From Simmondsia chinensis (Eukaryota > Streptophyta > Magnoliopsida > Caryophyllales > Simmondsiaceae), in contig JAGTTD010000005.1 in NCBI GenBank assembly GCA_018398585.1, positions 39,496,750 to 39,560,749 of the forward strand: a stretch of 64,000 nucleotides of DNA. Direction: 5' to 3'. The translations under genes and the position numbers were made by a program. The notes under the pieces were generated by a model. That model did no database searches. It was not told the DNA's origin and saw only the letters and a program-made list of their open reading frames with translations. Position 1 is the stretch's first letter. The number at the start of each line of letters is the position of its first letter. Shown in pieces: positions 46,728 to 57,800 of this stretch.

Positions 46728-47009
46728 TATACTTTCTTTATATACCAAAGAGGGTGCCAACATGCCGTTACCGAATCCCATTAGAACTTCGAAGTTAAAC
46801 GTGCTTGGGCAAGAGTAGTACCAGGATGGATGACCTCTGGGGAAGCCCTCACTCGTTAGGTTGAAGGCACTCGGAAATAGCTTCTCTTCAGGGTAACAAC
46901 CTGAAGGGGGAAGGTTGTGTACATCCGCCTCCCAAAGACCCTATTTAGGCCGGAGTCCTTGGAGCACTGGGTATAGTGGGTTTTTTTTTTTCCCCCCTTA
47001 TACTTTCTT
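46728..47009 (+). mobile_element. 5S rRNA-headed SINE with RTE/Au-type tail (copy 2)
   Basis: Head: 'ttaccgaatcccattagaac', box A-like 'aagttaaacgtgcttgggc' (about 46792-46810), 'ccaggatgga' and 'tgacctctggggaag'. The Au/RTE body starts at 'ggttgaaggcactcggaaat' and ends 'ggagcactgggtatag'. TATACTTTCTT occurs at 46728-46738 and again at 46999-47009, a probable TSD. A T/C-rich run precedes the right TSD. Confidence 0.82.
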
Positions 47010-47040
47010 AATACCCAATATCAGTGCTATGGGTGCTGAG

Positions 47041-47690
47041 TGAGGGTGTAAATGAGCCAAGCTGGGTCACGAGGGAGAGCGTCATAAAGTTCGAAAAGCT
47101 TGCTTTGAGCTCCAGTTGAGCCCAAGCCTGGTGAAGCTCGAGCTCGTAGGCTCGCGAGCCTAACCGAGCCTTTCTTAGTATAATATATTTGCTTAAATAT
47201 TATCCGATGAAGCCAAATTGAAACCTAAATGAGCCGAGCTTGAGTTTAAACAAGCTCAAATGAGTCTATACAACAACAACAAACCCAGTGCCTCAAGGGC
47301 ACCCGCATAAGCGGGGTCTGGGAGGGGTGGATGTATGCAACCTTACCCCTTCAGGGTGTGACCCTGCCAAGAAGCTATTTCCAATGAACCCCAACCTTAT
47401 AGGGTTGGCAACACGAGTACTTCCTAGGACGTCACCCATCCTGGTACTGCTTTTGTCCAAGCACGCTTAACTTCGGAGTTCTAATGGGATCCGGTTGCTT
47501 TAGTACCTGGTAAATGAACCCTAGGCTCAAATGAGCCTATATTGAGCTTAAATGAGCCAAAATATTACAAGCATAGTCTAAAGCTAGTTGAGCTTAGATC
47601 AAGTAGAGCCGAGCCGAGCTGAGCTCCAGCCTGAACTTTCCAAGCTCGCCGAGCGTCAAGTGAAGCCTGATTTGAGCTTAATGCTAATGA
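47041..47690. mobile_element. hAT-like GAGCTCG-rich repeat split by a SINE
   Basis: Left part starts 'gagggtgtaaatgagccaag'. The right part resumes at 47525 and continues with 'ttgagcttaaatgagcc' and 'gagccgagccgagctgagct'. The 5S-headed SINE at 47271-47524 interrupts it cleanly. Confidence 0.6.
47254..47541 (-). mobile_element. 5S rRNA-headed SINE with RTE/Au-type tail (copy 3, full length with TSD)
   Basis: Unit 47271-47524 (254 bp). On minus it begins near CTAGGGTTCATTTACCAGG, then 'gcaaccggatcccattagaa', 'ctccgaagttaagcgtgctt' and 'ggatgggtgacgtcctagga', very close to plant 5S rRNA. It passes into 'ggttggggttcattggaaat' and ends GGGTTTGTTGTTGTTG. 17-bp TSDs GCTCAAATGAGYCTATA at 47254-47270 and 47525-47541 differ at one base. 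The TSD brackets head and tail together, proving a single retroposed unit. Confidence 0.92.
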
Positions 47691-48484
47691 GAAGAACCTC
47701 GCTAATATAGTAAAATATGCATTTTTTTTACTAGTATTGGTTAAAATATCTCACATTAGAACTGTGAGGAGAAGAAGTCAACATATAAGTTTGTTGCATT
47801 ATTCTCTCTAATGCCAGTTAGTTTCAAGTCGAATTTCACTTTGACTTGCCACTATTCGTTTTTTTTTTTTTTATAAAAAAGCACCAATAATAAACTTATT
47901 GAGCACGTGTCCATATTTTTCCCTTTAAAACGGAGTGATAAAATTTAGAACTTCAGGGCAACTAAGTGATAAAATGTCTAAAAATGTACCTCATTATATA
48001 TCTTGAAACATAAGGATACTTAAATAATAAATGTTCAAACCTCACAGTTCCTAAGTGATAACTCTGTAGGTTGGGTCTAATTACCGGCATGAAATGCAGT
48101 GGCAGAGTCAGTAGGATCAGGGGGAGGCAATGAAGAAGAAGATGATGAAGAAGGTCTTGTAGACCAGAGAAAATAATTTACAAAAATATTAATCAAAATA
48201 TTTTATTTTGCCCAGAATTTTTTTTTTTTTATTAGTAGAATATCCTTGTCTGATATATTTATGATATTAAATTGATGGAATAAAGCTCGGAATTGATTTT
48301 AAATTCTTACTTTTTTTCCAAACTGATGTACTGGTTGCTTGTGTTCAATCACATTTGGTCACTTAAGTAGTTAAGAATAATAAATTGGTCACCGTGTCAA
48401 ATTTTAGTCATCGGTATACGTAATCGTTAATTTTCATATATTAGTGTAGTTTTGATTTATGCATAATAATCATTTTAAATAAAG
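47691..48484. other. Gene-free stretch near the palindrome centre
   Basis: AT-rich, no gene. Short 'taagtgataaaat' blocks (47.93-48.06 kb) recur at 37.9 kb and elsewhere. Confidence 0.3.
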
Positions 48485-48735
48485 ATACGTGGCGGTTAAA
48501 AATGTGTGTCATGGATAAACTTTTAGGAGAGAAGAATACAACGATGCTAGGTCCTAGCGCTTTTAGGCTTACATGTCTGTTATTGTTACTGAGTATTATT
48601 GTTTGCATGTTCAGTACCGCTTTATTTGCTATTTGTAGATTTCTTTTTTTCTTTTTTTTTTTTGGTTGAGGGTCATCTGAAAGAGTCTCTCTTTAGGGTT
48701 GCACCCTAAAAGGGTAAGACTGCTTTAGGTTTTGT
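48485..48735 (+). mobile_element. 5'-truncated RTE LINE 3' UTR with partial Au-type tail
   Basis: 'catgtctgttattgttactg', 'attgtttgcatgttcagtac' and 'ctttatttgctatttgtaga' parallel 740-835. They are followed by 'ggttgagggtcatctg' and 'aaagggtaagactgc', where the tail breaks off. Confidence 0.65.
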
Positions 48736-48909
48736 GCAGATGTACCCAATGATCCACAAGTTCCTACTCATGGTCCAGAGATGAGACCCAATGTTGATAC
48801 CCTCCTCCTCCTCCTCTCAACCTAGCACATCAATGCAGGACAATTAGTAGGCTCGATAAATAGGTTGTAGAAGTAGAGTGAATTTAGTTGAATTGTTTGT
48901 ATAAATAGT

Positions 48910-49403
48910 CACTACAACAAAATTGAGCATACATAACTTGATATGTTTTTAAAATGTATTTTAAAACCGTGTACTCGCAAGCATACGAGATCGTCGTAGC
49001 TAAATCGGGCGTACGGGTCATATCCACAGGAAATCGGTGTTAAGTCGGACTTAGTGACTAACGAGCGACTGGAATTGGTTCAATTGGGTTAAAGGGGGTT
49101 GAGAAAAAGGGTTTGAGGGTTAAGGATTGTGACAATGAGAAAATAGAAAATTAAAAAAAGGTTTGAAAAAATAAAATTAAGTGTTTAAAATAATAATAAA
49201 ATTTGAAAATGGGTGGGAAAATGAAAGTGTGGAGGAAAGTAAAATTTTAATAAATATATTTGAAAATCTTAATATATTTATTTATTTAATTGTCAATTAT
49301 TTTATTGACACTTGTAAGTAAAATTTAGATGTCACTAAAATTATTGACACTTGGTCCAAGCATCAACAAAAAAGTGTCAAGATTTAGCCCTTTTGTTGTA
49401 GTT
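48910..49403. mobile_element. Non-autonomous CACTA-type element
   Basis: Left end CACTACAACAAAATTG, right end TTTTGTTGTAGT (reverse ACTACAACAAAA), with subterminal 'ttattgacactt' and 'aagtgtcaa' repeats, the hallmark of CACTA elements. No transposase. The interior includes an unrelated GC-richer block at 48.96-49.08 kb. A 3-bp TSD could not be confirmed. Confidence 0.6.
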
Positions 49404-49566
49404 TATGTTGATTTTGTTTACACTAAGTTATCTAAGCAACATATTATTAGAGATAATTTAAATTTTATGTGGTCATTTATAGACCACAAGCAAGTCATTT
49501 AGGGGACCTCAATATGAGAAATGATGCCTACGTATGATACATCAGATATATGCACATACACACATA

Positions 49567-49933
49567 CATCTAGGGCTGCAAATGAGCAAATTGAGCTAAG
49601 CCATGGTGTCAATAAAATTGAGCTGTATTGGTGTTATTTAGGTATCGGTATCATTTATTATTTATCTAATTGAGCTGTATATCTACGCTCGTGTTGGCTC
49701 GTTTACTAGATGAGACTAGCTTGGTATCGGTGCTATTTAGGTATGATTATTTGGCGAGATGGCTCCTTGAGCTTTAGTGAGGCAAGGTTTAACAGGCTAA
49801 ACCCTAAAAACATTTGAATACTCAAACAAAAAACCAATAATGAATGGTGAAAGAAGCGCCACATGGTATAATTTAGACATGCGAACCAATAATTAAGTTA
49901 ACTCATGAGCCCATAAACGAGATAGCTCGACCA
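49567..49933. mobile_element. hAT-like repeat, D-side counterpart
   Basis: Starts 'atctagggctgcaaatgagc' and runs as the inverted counterpart of 45736-46170, ending directly against the D exon-2 remnant. About 60 bp of intron present in C is missing. Confidence 0.6.
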
Positions 49934-50280
49934 GGAGGTCCATCTCAAGAGCTGCAAATGCAACAAGCCTAAAACAATCCATGTCAAGCATATCAACAGT
50001 TGTTATTACCAAGTCATACTCGTCCTTTTTCTCTCTCAACATCCTCGTTGCACTTTTTGTTAAATTTCAACAGGCCGTTTTAGGCCCGACTTACAAATTT
50101 GAAACATGCAAGATTCACATATAAACCCAAGTACGATTCCATCTTAAAACCAATTGGCATTTGGCGGGGTAATTCACTAGGCTTATAAGATGATCTCTTC
50201 TTTCTCATAACTCCAATGTGAGATTCTACAATATTCACATGTGGAATCCTCAACACTTTTCCCTTCGCTTGTCGTTGTCA
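49934..50280 (-). pseudogene. Copy D: broken exon 2 of a response-regulator-like gene
   Basis: On minus, TGACAACGACAAGCGAAGGG (from 50280) through the codons for YDLVITTVDMLDMDCFRLV to ATGGACCTCC (49934) is the counterpart of C exon 2. It carries the same loss of the phospho-acceptor (Thr) and the MDC variant. It is broken three ways: the intron acceptor is AA instead of AG (50281-50282), a 196-bp repeat is inserted at 50058-50253 with TSD CACTTTT, and exon 1 and exon 3 are absent. Upstream sequence (50400-50770) still matches C's intron 1 and leader. Confidence 0.8.
50051..50260. mobile_element. Repeat insertion in the D exon
   Basis: A 196-bp insert at 50058-50253 between CACTTTT repeats (50051-50057, 50254-50260). 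It shares 'aaaccaattggcatttggcg', 'cactaggcttataag' and 'aggcccgac' with 39618-39850. Class unknown; it may be the LTR or TIR end of a larger family. Confidence 0.6.
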
Positions 50281-50640
50281 TTGCATTTATCCATTAGAAA
50301 AAAAATACTATCAAGATTGAGGCCCGTATAAACTCATAAAACTTAGAAAAAAAAACAATGTCATCATGTCATATATAGTAAGTTATTTTAGATTTTAATA
50401 TGTGCACTTAAAAGTGTGCAGTAGAATTTCTTATTAGACACACTTTAGTAAAATCTTATGTTTAACATTCATTATAAGTTTACGTTATGATCCATGCAAC
50501 AGCATTAGTTCTGATAATAACAACTCTCTATAGCTGAACTAAACCTGAAATTTTTGGTACCCATGAAAAACTCGGAATATCAATAATCATTTTCCAAAAA
50601 AAAGAGATCACTCAAACAATTAAATTATGAAGTCATTGAA

Positions 50641-53083
50641 TTGCAATTGAATTAAAAATAACAAACTTACGAATATTAAGGAGCAGCGAAGTTTAAAAAA
50701 GGGTAAAAGAAAGAAGAAAAAGGGGGAAAAATTATGAAGTTATTAAAATAAAAAGAGAATTAAAATAAAAATTAATTGGTTTTGAAGATGTTATGATCTA
50801 AAATCGATCAGAACCATCAAACACTCAATTGACCAAATTCTAGTTGGGTGGTTTACACAACGCCCGAACTACAAAGTTGACACTTTTTTGGTTTACACAA
50901 TCATAAAAGTCAAAGCCTTCTTTACACCTTACTTAGCCAAAAAACCAATATCGGGAAATTGACAAACAAAGGTTTTTTCCATTAATCTTTCATTTTTCAT
51001 TTTAACGATTACATTAAAGAAATAAATTCATTGACCAAAAACGGTCAGCCTTAAATTCAATTTTAGTGTTTTAACATAAAACACACTTAAACTGATATAA
51101 ATTTTATCAATAAAAAAAGAGGTATTTTTTGGTATTAAATAAATTACGTCACGAAAACTATACTAAATTTTAAAATCATAATTAAACGATATATTTTTTG
51201 TTAAAACATCTAACAGGAGAGTATAATAAGAATGATTATTGTCGAGTCTATCTCACCTCCCCCTCTATCTCTCTATCCGTCCCTACTTGTAAATCCTTTT
51301 ATACTTTAAAGTTTATACAGATTTTATATAAGTATACTACTACATTGAGTTGGTTGACCGATTGATTCGTTGATTTGTGTTTTGAATTGATAACACAAGA
51401 AAACAAGAGAGAGGACGAGAAAACCTTAACCGAAACTGAAGAAAAGAAGAACCAGAAACAAGACCCGAAATCCCCAAAGTGGATCTCAAACCGAGCATCC
51501 CTTCGTCACTCCTTCTTCTTCGTCCTTTTTCTCTCTCTTCCAATATTCTCTCTCTCTCTGTAACTCTAATTTTGAAGAAATGTTTGCTTTTGGAGTATAA
51601 TTTACGAAGCCCTCAAAGGGCTTTTAAATAGCCAAAGCACAATAGTTGAATGAAACAAGACACAAACCTTGCATGATACCCAAATCATGAAAAATGGACC
51701 ACTATTATTTCCAATGGGAATCATATGAAATCGGGATATAGTTTTGATCATTTATCATTTAAGTATTTTGGTGTTTCAAAATATATAATTGGGTACCTTG
51801 AGATTTAAAAATTTTATCGTCTAGTACCCTGGAATATTAAAATTTTATCTGACGTACCTTTCCCCCAAAATCAGATAAAATTTTCATTGGAAAATATTAG
51901 AATGAAACATAGTGCCGATAATATACAAGTATATTTAGTAAAATTTGATGATTTTGGCAATATATGAGGAGTATACATCAGAATTCAGTAAATTTTTTAT
52001 CGTAATTTGTTAAATTTTTGCTAGAAATATAGACATGGCTTATATATTTATTATTGTAATTATGCACTATATTGGTATTTTTTTTATATAAAATTGGTTT
52101 GATTCTTAGAAAAATTGTTATATGGTACTAAAATTGAAATATGTTATCAAAATATAGTTTTGTTATGTTTCGTGAAGTAGAATCAGTGTTGGTGCGGCTG
52201 ATGATTTGGGCTTGCGTGAGGTGGGGGCCCAAATGCCCCTTAAGGATAGGACCGTTAATTTGGGCTCTATAGGTGGTATTGGGCCTTGACTCTTTTAATG
52301 GACCCTCTCAAAAGTAGTCCTGTGGGCCCATCAGGTACTCCGGATCCATGAAATTAATGTGGGGGCCCGTCGATGTTGGGTGGTGTAGTCTTAAAGCTTC
52401 AAATAATGCTGGAGGATGGGTCGGATTTGGGCCAGGTTTATCTTTATTCAGATTCAGTTTAGAAAAAATTTGATTCTGCCCGAATCTTAAAAAATCCGTC
52501 GGATTAGGGTCATGTTTGCCTCCGTTTAGATCCAACCCAATCCGAATCTAAAAAAGACCCATTTATTCTATAAAAATTCAATCCAAATACAAATCCATCG
52601 AGTGGGATCCGGTGCTCGCAAGTTGGTACCCGAAAAAAAGCAAAAATGAAAACACAAAATAGTAAACACCCATGAAAAACAGGAGAACACGGTTTGTGTT
52701 GATTACGTTGTACATTGTTTTGTATTTTGTTTTGATTTATGTTCTTGTTTTCTGGATCTTTGTTTTTGATTCTGTCTTGTTTTGGATACCTCGTTTGTAG
52801 CTTTGGGTTTATCCCCACTTATTTAAAAAAAAAATTAATTTTTTTCTTATTAATAAATAACAATGTGATATAAGTTAGTATTGATATATTAAGAATTTCT
52901 TAATATATATCTCATTATTTGATAATAAATATTTGTATATTAGGACTAAATTATCAACTTACTAATATATGAATAGAAAATACTACATATACTCAATTTA
53001 CATATTCAATTTTTATATGACAACAGGTACAAAATTATTGGATTATAAAAATAATACTAAAAAATTATCTTTAATTAGTTAAT
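50641..53083. other. Gene-free stretch
   Basis: 50.73-50.77 kb still matches the C leader. 51.24-51.6 kb is CT-rich with a small open frame but no domain. 52.2-52.6 kb is a GC-richer repeat-like segment. 52.68-52.83 kb ('ttgtagctttgggtttatcc' then A10) looks like a plant L1 LINE 3' end. No gene supported. Confidence 0.35.
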
Positions 53084-53460
53084 TATATTTTAAGATTATT
53101 TATGCCAAAGGTCCTTATATTTTGTTCATTGTGTCAATTTAGCCCTTGAATAATTCAAAATGTGTCAATTTAGTCCTTTAATCAAATTTAAGTTAAGTTA
53201 ATTACGTAATTATGAATGGCAAAATTATGTTAGATGCAAGTAATTTATTATAAATTCATCCATTTACTCTATTTAACCCAATTCATGCTCGAACCATCAA
53301 AAATTTAGTCGAAAACTTAACATAAATTTTTTTTCTAAGAACCAAATTGACACATTTGAAATTGTAAAGGAACAAAATTGACACAATTAAAAGTATAAGG
53401 ACTAAATTGACATAATGTACAAAGTATATGGACCTTTAACATAAATAACTCTATATTTTA
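53084..53460. mobile_element. MULE-type MITE with exact 9-bp TSD
   Basis: Unit 53093-53451, AGATTATTTATGCCAAAGG to CATAAATAACTC. Perfect TSD TATATTTTA at 53084-53092 and 53452-53460. The interior has 'attgtgtcaatttag' blocks and no coding. Confidence 0.88.
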
Positions 53461-54750
53461 TCATAAGTATTGGATGTATAAATAAGAAATTTATTGCTGA
53501 AATGACTCCACCGGACTCAATCTAAACTAGGTTTTCCTAACCCATGCAACCTAGAACTTGAAACAACGCAATTTTATTCTTCCGAACCTCGAGATGGCTT
53601 GAGCCTGAAGTCACCCAACCCAACTCATACTAACCTGAATCTAAAAATGAATTTACCTAATTAACCAAATAGAACACGAGTTGAGCACGACACAATCCAA
53701 TTAAAGCCCCGCCCCTAGTTGCCCTAAGGTTGGACAATTGACATGTCCCGATCTCGAAATGATCTAATTTGCCCAAAACCCGATTCTAATTGCCACAAAC
53801 CCAGAGTGATCCAACTCGAATGACACAAATCCTAAGATGATTATTTATAGAATTACACTTCCAACTTCCAATTTCTTGGATTAGCCAAACAACAAAAATC
53901 TCAACTTCATTTTTGTTTCAGTTCCACAATCCAATTTTAATTTTGTGTCAAACAAAGCCTAGAGGTATTCATGTGAATGATAAAATTTTAAAACTCAGAT
54001 ATCTTTTTATATATTTTAGAACATGTTTTATTGAAAACGAGCTATTCTTTTTTTTTTCCTATTTTCAGTGTTAAACAATAAAAAGAAACTCAAAGCAAAA
54101 GAATAAGAGTCAGGGCCTACTTGATATCATTTTCTATCTGTATTTTTTAACTTCTTTTTAAATTCTCTTTTCTTATTTTTGATTTTATTCTTTCCGTTTT
54201 CAAGTGAAAATTCAAAAAAAAAAAATTAAAATTTCAAGAACCTCATTTTAATTTCTTAAAAATCTAAAAACTCAGAACAAAACATATATAAGAAAAACCC
54301 ATTTTAAAAATATGATTTTCAATATTTAAAAAAAGTTTAAAAACAAAACAACATAGGAAATTAGGAATAGTTTGACTAATTTCCATTTAAAACTTAGCGG
54401 TAACAATTTTATTTTTATTTTAACTATTATCAAATAAGTATATCGCTACCCCGTTTATAATTTTAAATTTTTAAGAATGTTTATTTCTTAGTTTTTGATC
54501 TTTGTGTTTCTGAAATTTTCCATAATTGGATAAAAACTAAAAATAAAAAATTAAGAAAAAATCCAGAAAAACCCATTTTAAAAAAATGATTTAAAAAATA
54601 TTTTAAAAAGAAAAATTTGAAAACACTAATTTGTTGACTCTTTTGGTGTTGAAATTGGAAGTAACAAATTAGTTGACACCAGATTACTGTTTTATAGGAT
54701 AACAATTTATCCAATTTTTTCGTTAAATTTAATCATTTTATTTTATTTAA
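53461..54750. other. Upstream region of copy B
   Basis: No gene. 54.29-54.39 kb ('acaacataggaaattaggaa' and 'gtttgactaatttcc') resembles C's upstream region at 44.50-44.55 kb, and 54.60-54.72 kb matches A's upstream region. Promoter-proximal sequence was therefore duplicated along with the genes. Confidence 0.45.
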
Positions 54751-54775
54751 TTAAATAAATAAATAAATATCTCAA
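54751..54775 (+). promoter_or_regulatory. Putative core promoter of copy B
   Basis: 'ttaaataaataaataaatat' followed by a CT-rich leader ('attcactctctcactttc') about 100-120 bp before the ATG, mirrored in copy A. Confidence 0.45.
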
Positions 54776-54873
54776 ACTATATTCCTTCCTTACTATTCAC
54801 TCTCTCACTTTCTTCAAAAGCAAGAAACTTCCATTTTTAATTTTCTTCGTCGGAGATTGAATTTTTCGCCGGA

Positions 54874-57800
54874 ATGAATGAGGCTCGCCGGAAAGGTGAC
54901 GTAAGCAAGGAATTTCCGGTGGGGTTACGGGTATTGGCCGTTGATGGTGACGTCACCTACCTTCGAATCTTGGAATCTCAACTTCGCAGTTTCCAGTACA
55001 ATGGTTCTCTCTCTTCCCCTTCTCTTTTTTTAAAGAGCGTTTGTACGGGGTCGGTCTGTAATATTTGTAAGTTTAATTAAATCGATCCCCGCTTCAATTG
55101 CCATTGGAGTCAGTACTAACATTTTTGAGATCTAAAACAATAACATATCAAATGCCTCAAAGGCTCCTGCATAAGCAAAGTCTGAGAGGGGTGTAATGTA
55201 CGCAACTTTACTTCGTCAGGGTGATACCCTAACGAGAGAATGTTTCCGAGTTTCGAGATCTAAAACAAATATCTTAAATGGGGTCCTTTATATATGACTT
55301 TAAAAACGTTTTTCCAGTACGTGTTGTTATTATAAGTAATGATGTAAATTTGTAAAAAATAGTAGCCATAAAATTTTACTAAATTTGTATATTTACGAGA
55401 TTTGAAACAAATATTTTAAATGAAGCACTTTATATATAACTTTAGAAATGTTTTTACAGTAAGTATTATTATAAGTAATGGTGTGAATTTATAGTAAATA
55501 GTAGCCCTCAAATTTTACTAAATTGGTCTGGCAATATACTTTAACCAATTCAAGAACATTACCCAAAAACTGTAAACTAAACCGATAGATTTTTTTAATA
55601 TATTTTATTAGATTATGTGTAGAGCCTAATTGTATTGAGTGTTATTTATGAGAAATAGGATTGGGCCAATCCTATTAAGGCTCATGACACACTCAAGTTT
55701 TAGTGTAGTAGCTCTATATATACACAGAGTTATGTGTGTTACCATTACGGTTGAGAGTTAAGGGTTTGAGAGAATTGAGAGTTGAGACGTCTTATACAAA
55801 CTCCAATATTATAATAAAATTTTCATGCCCCCTTCCGTGGATGTAGGCTTCGGCTGAACAACGTAAATTTCGGTGCTCTTCGCTATCCCCTTTTATGGGT
55901 TATTGTTATTTTAATTTGTGGTTCGGAATTTTTTGTGGGTGATTTTTAATAGATGGTATCCGGGGTCCATCAATTGGTATCTGAGCTAGGTTCAGAGCTT
56001 GGGTTGAACCTAAATCGAAGGTTTAATAGCCAGTGGGAGGTGAGAACTGGTAATGTTAGTAGTGAAAATTCCAGGCGGTGGTTCTGGTGGTGACCCGATC
56101 TCACTGCGATAGTGGTTGGTTTGGGTAAATCATGGGTTTGATCGGCAAACCGAAGATGTAAACTGCAAGTGGTTGATTCGGGTAGATCTGGAGTTTGATT
56201 GGTAAACCGAACGTGTAAACTGCTGTGGTGCCCTAGTTGGAGTGACGGGTTGTGCCTCGGTGAAAGAGGTGGCGGTTGAGTGTTAGTGGTGGTGATTTTC
56301 GTCCGAGTGGAGGGACGAGAGACTAGATCAGTATATTTGAGTGTTAGATCTGGTGGACCCGGTGTAAACCAACGTCAGAGAAGCGGATTTGAACGCTGGT
56401 GGGAGACTCGGTAAGACATGGACGACGGTGGTCGTCTGTGAAGCACTCAAGTGAAGCAAACGGCGAGATTCCGCAGCGGCGTTAGTGGCGGAGGTATGCT
56501 GGTGGAGTGCCGGTGTTTTGCGGCTTTGAGAAGCAGTGACGGCCTTGTCCGGTGAGAGACGACATCGCGGTGGTTCGACGTGCCGGTGGTAGCCCAGAGG
56601 CCGATGATTCGCGTCGAAAGGGCCAGCGGTGGTTTCGAGCTGTATCGGCGGTGGTGACTCGAGAAAAGACGCGAGCGTGGCTGTGTAGGATGCCGATGAC
56701 TAGGCTGGTGGAGACGCAGCTCGTGTCGAGAGTCGCCGGCGGTGACAGCAACGCAGTGTTTCGTGGTGTCCCCGCGCCCCTGAAACGGTGGCCCTGGTGA
56801 CGTCTCAGGTGTGGCGAACAGAGACGACGACTGTAGAGATGTGACAACGAGTGGGATTCGACGGTGGCCGGTGGAGTCGCAATGTCGGTGATGCGCCAGA
56901 GGCTGGTGGTTCACGGTGGCCTGAGCGAAAGTGGCAGACCTCCGGTACCGGCGGTGGCCCCGGTTACTGGTGGTCGATGTCCAGTGCGGCGCGGCTGATT
57001 TGAGATTAAAAAAACTAGGGTTTTCCATGTTAGGTCAATGGGTTATTTGACTAAATTTGAATAATCTATTTGGGTCGGGTCATCAAATTTAGGTTAGATC
57101 TAAAATTAAAATTCTTGGGTAATTTAGTTCAATAACGGGAAATAATCCAACCAGACTTCAAGTAGGAGAATTATTGGGTTATATATGGAGCCTAGTTGTA
57201 TTAGGTCTTGTTTATGAGAAATAGGATTGGGACAATCCTATTAAGGCCAATGACACACTAGGGTTTTAGTGTGGTGACTCTATACATACACAGAGTTGTG
57301 TATGTTACCATTAAGGTTGAGACGTCTCATGTAAATTCTAACAAAATTATTGTACTCCCCTCTGTGGATGTAGGCTTCGACTGAACCACGTAAATTTCAG
57401 TGTTCTTCCCTATCCCCTTTGTTTATAATTGTTACTTGATTTATAGTTTGTTTATCGTGTAGATAATCTAAATAGATGATATCAGACGCCCATTAGATTT
57501 CTTAGCATTATCATACATCTCATGCTTTACTCTATTTTTCTCATTTTTTGAAAGATTTGTTCTTATATTAAGTTTTGTTTTAAAAATTAAGAATTATGGT
57601 TTTTTATATCGCACTTTATATTATATCTACTATCCACTATTTCAGTTTAATTATTATACTTTTATTTATATTAATTTAGTTTATTATAATTACATTATAC
57701 CAATTTAGTCCGTTTATTAAGTTAATGATGAAAATTATAATGGTTAGATTAAAGATCTATTTAAATTGAATCAAAGGATAAGTTTATACTGAATAAGACT

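Noticed and set aside
43277..47541. Three 5S rRNA-like stretches as genuine 5S rRNA genes
   Set aside because: They are truncated at the 5' end, carry substitutions, are not in tandem, and run directly into a LINE-type tail; one is bracketed by a TSD with that tail.
56447..57028. 193-codon minus-strand open frame, R/H/S/T-rich
   Set aside because: It lies in the GC-rich interior of an LTR element, overlaps a long frame on the other strand, has no domain and low-complexity composition. A base-composition effect is more likely.
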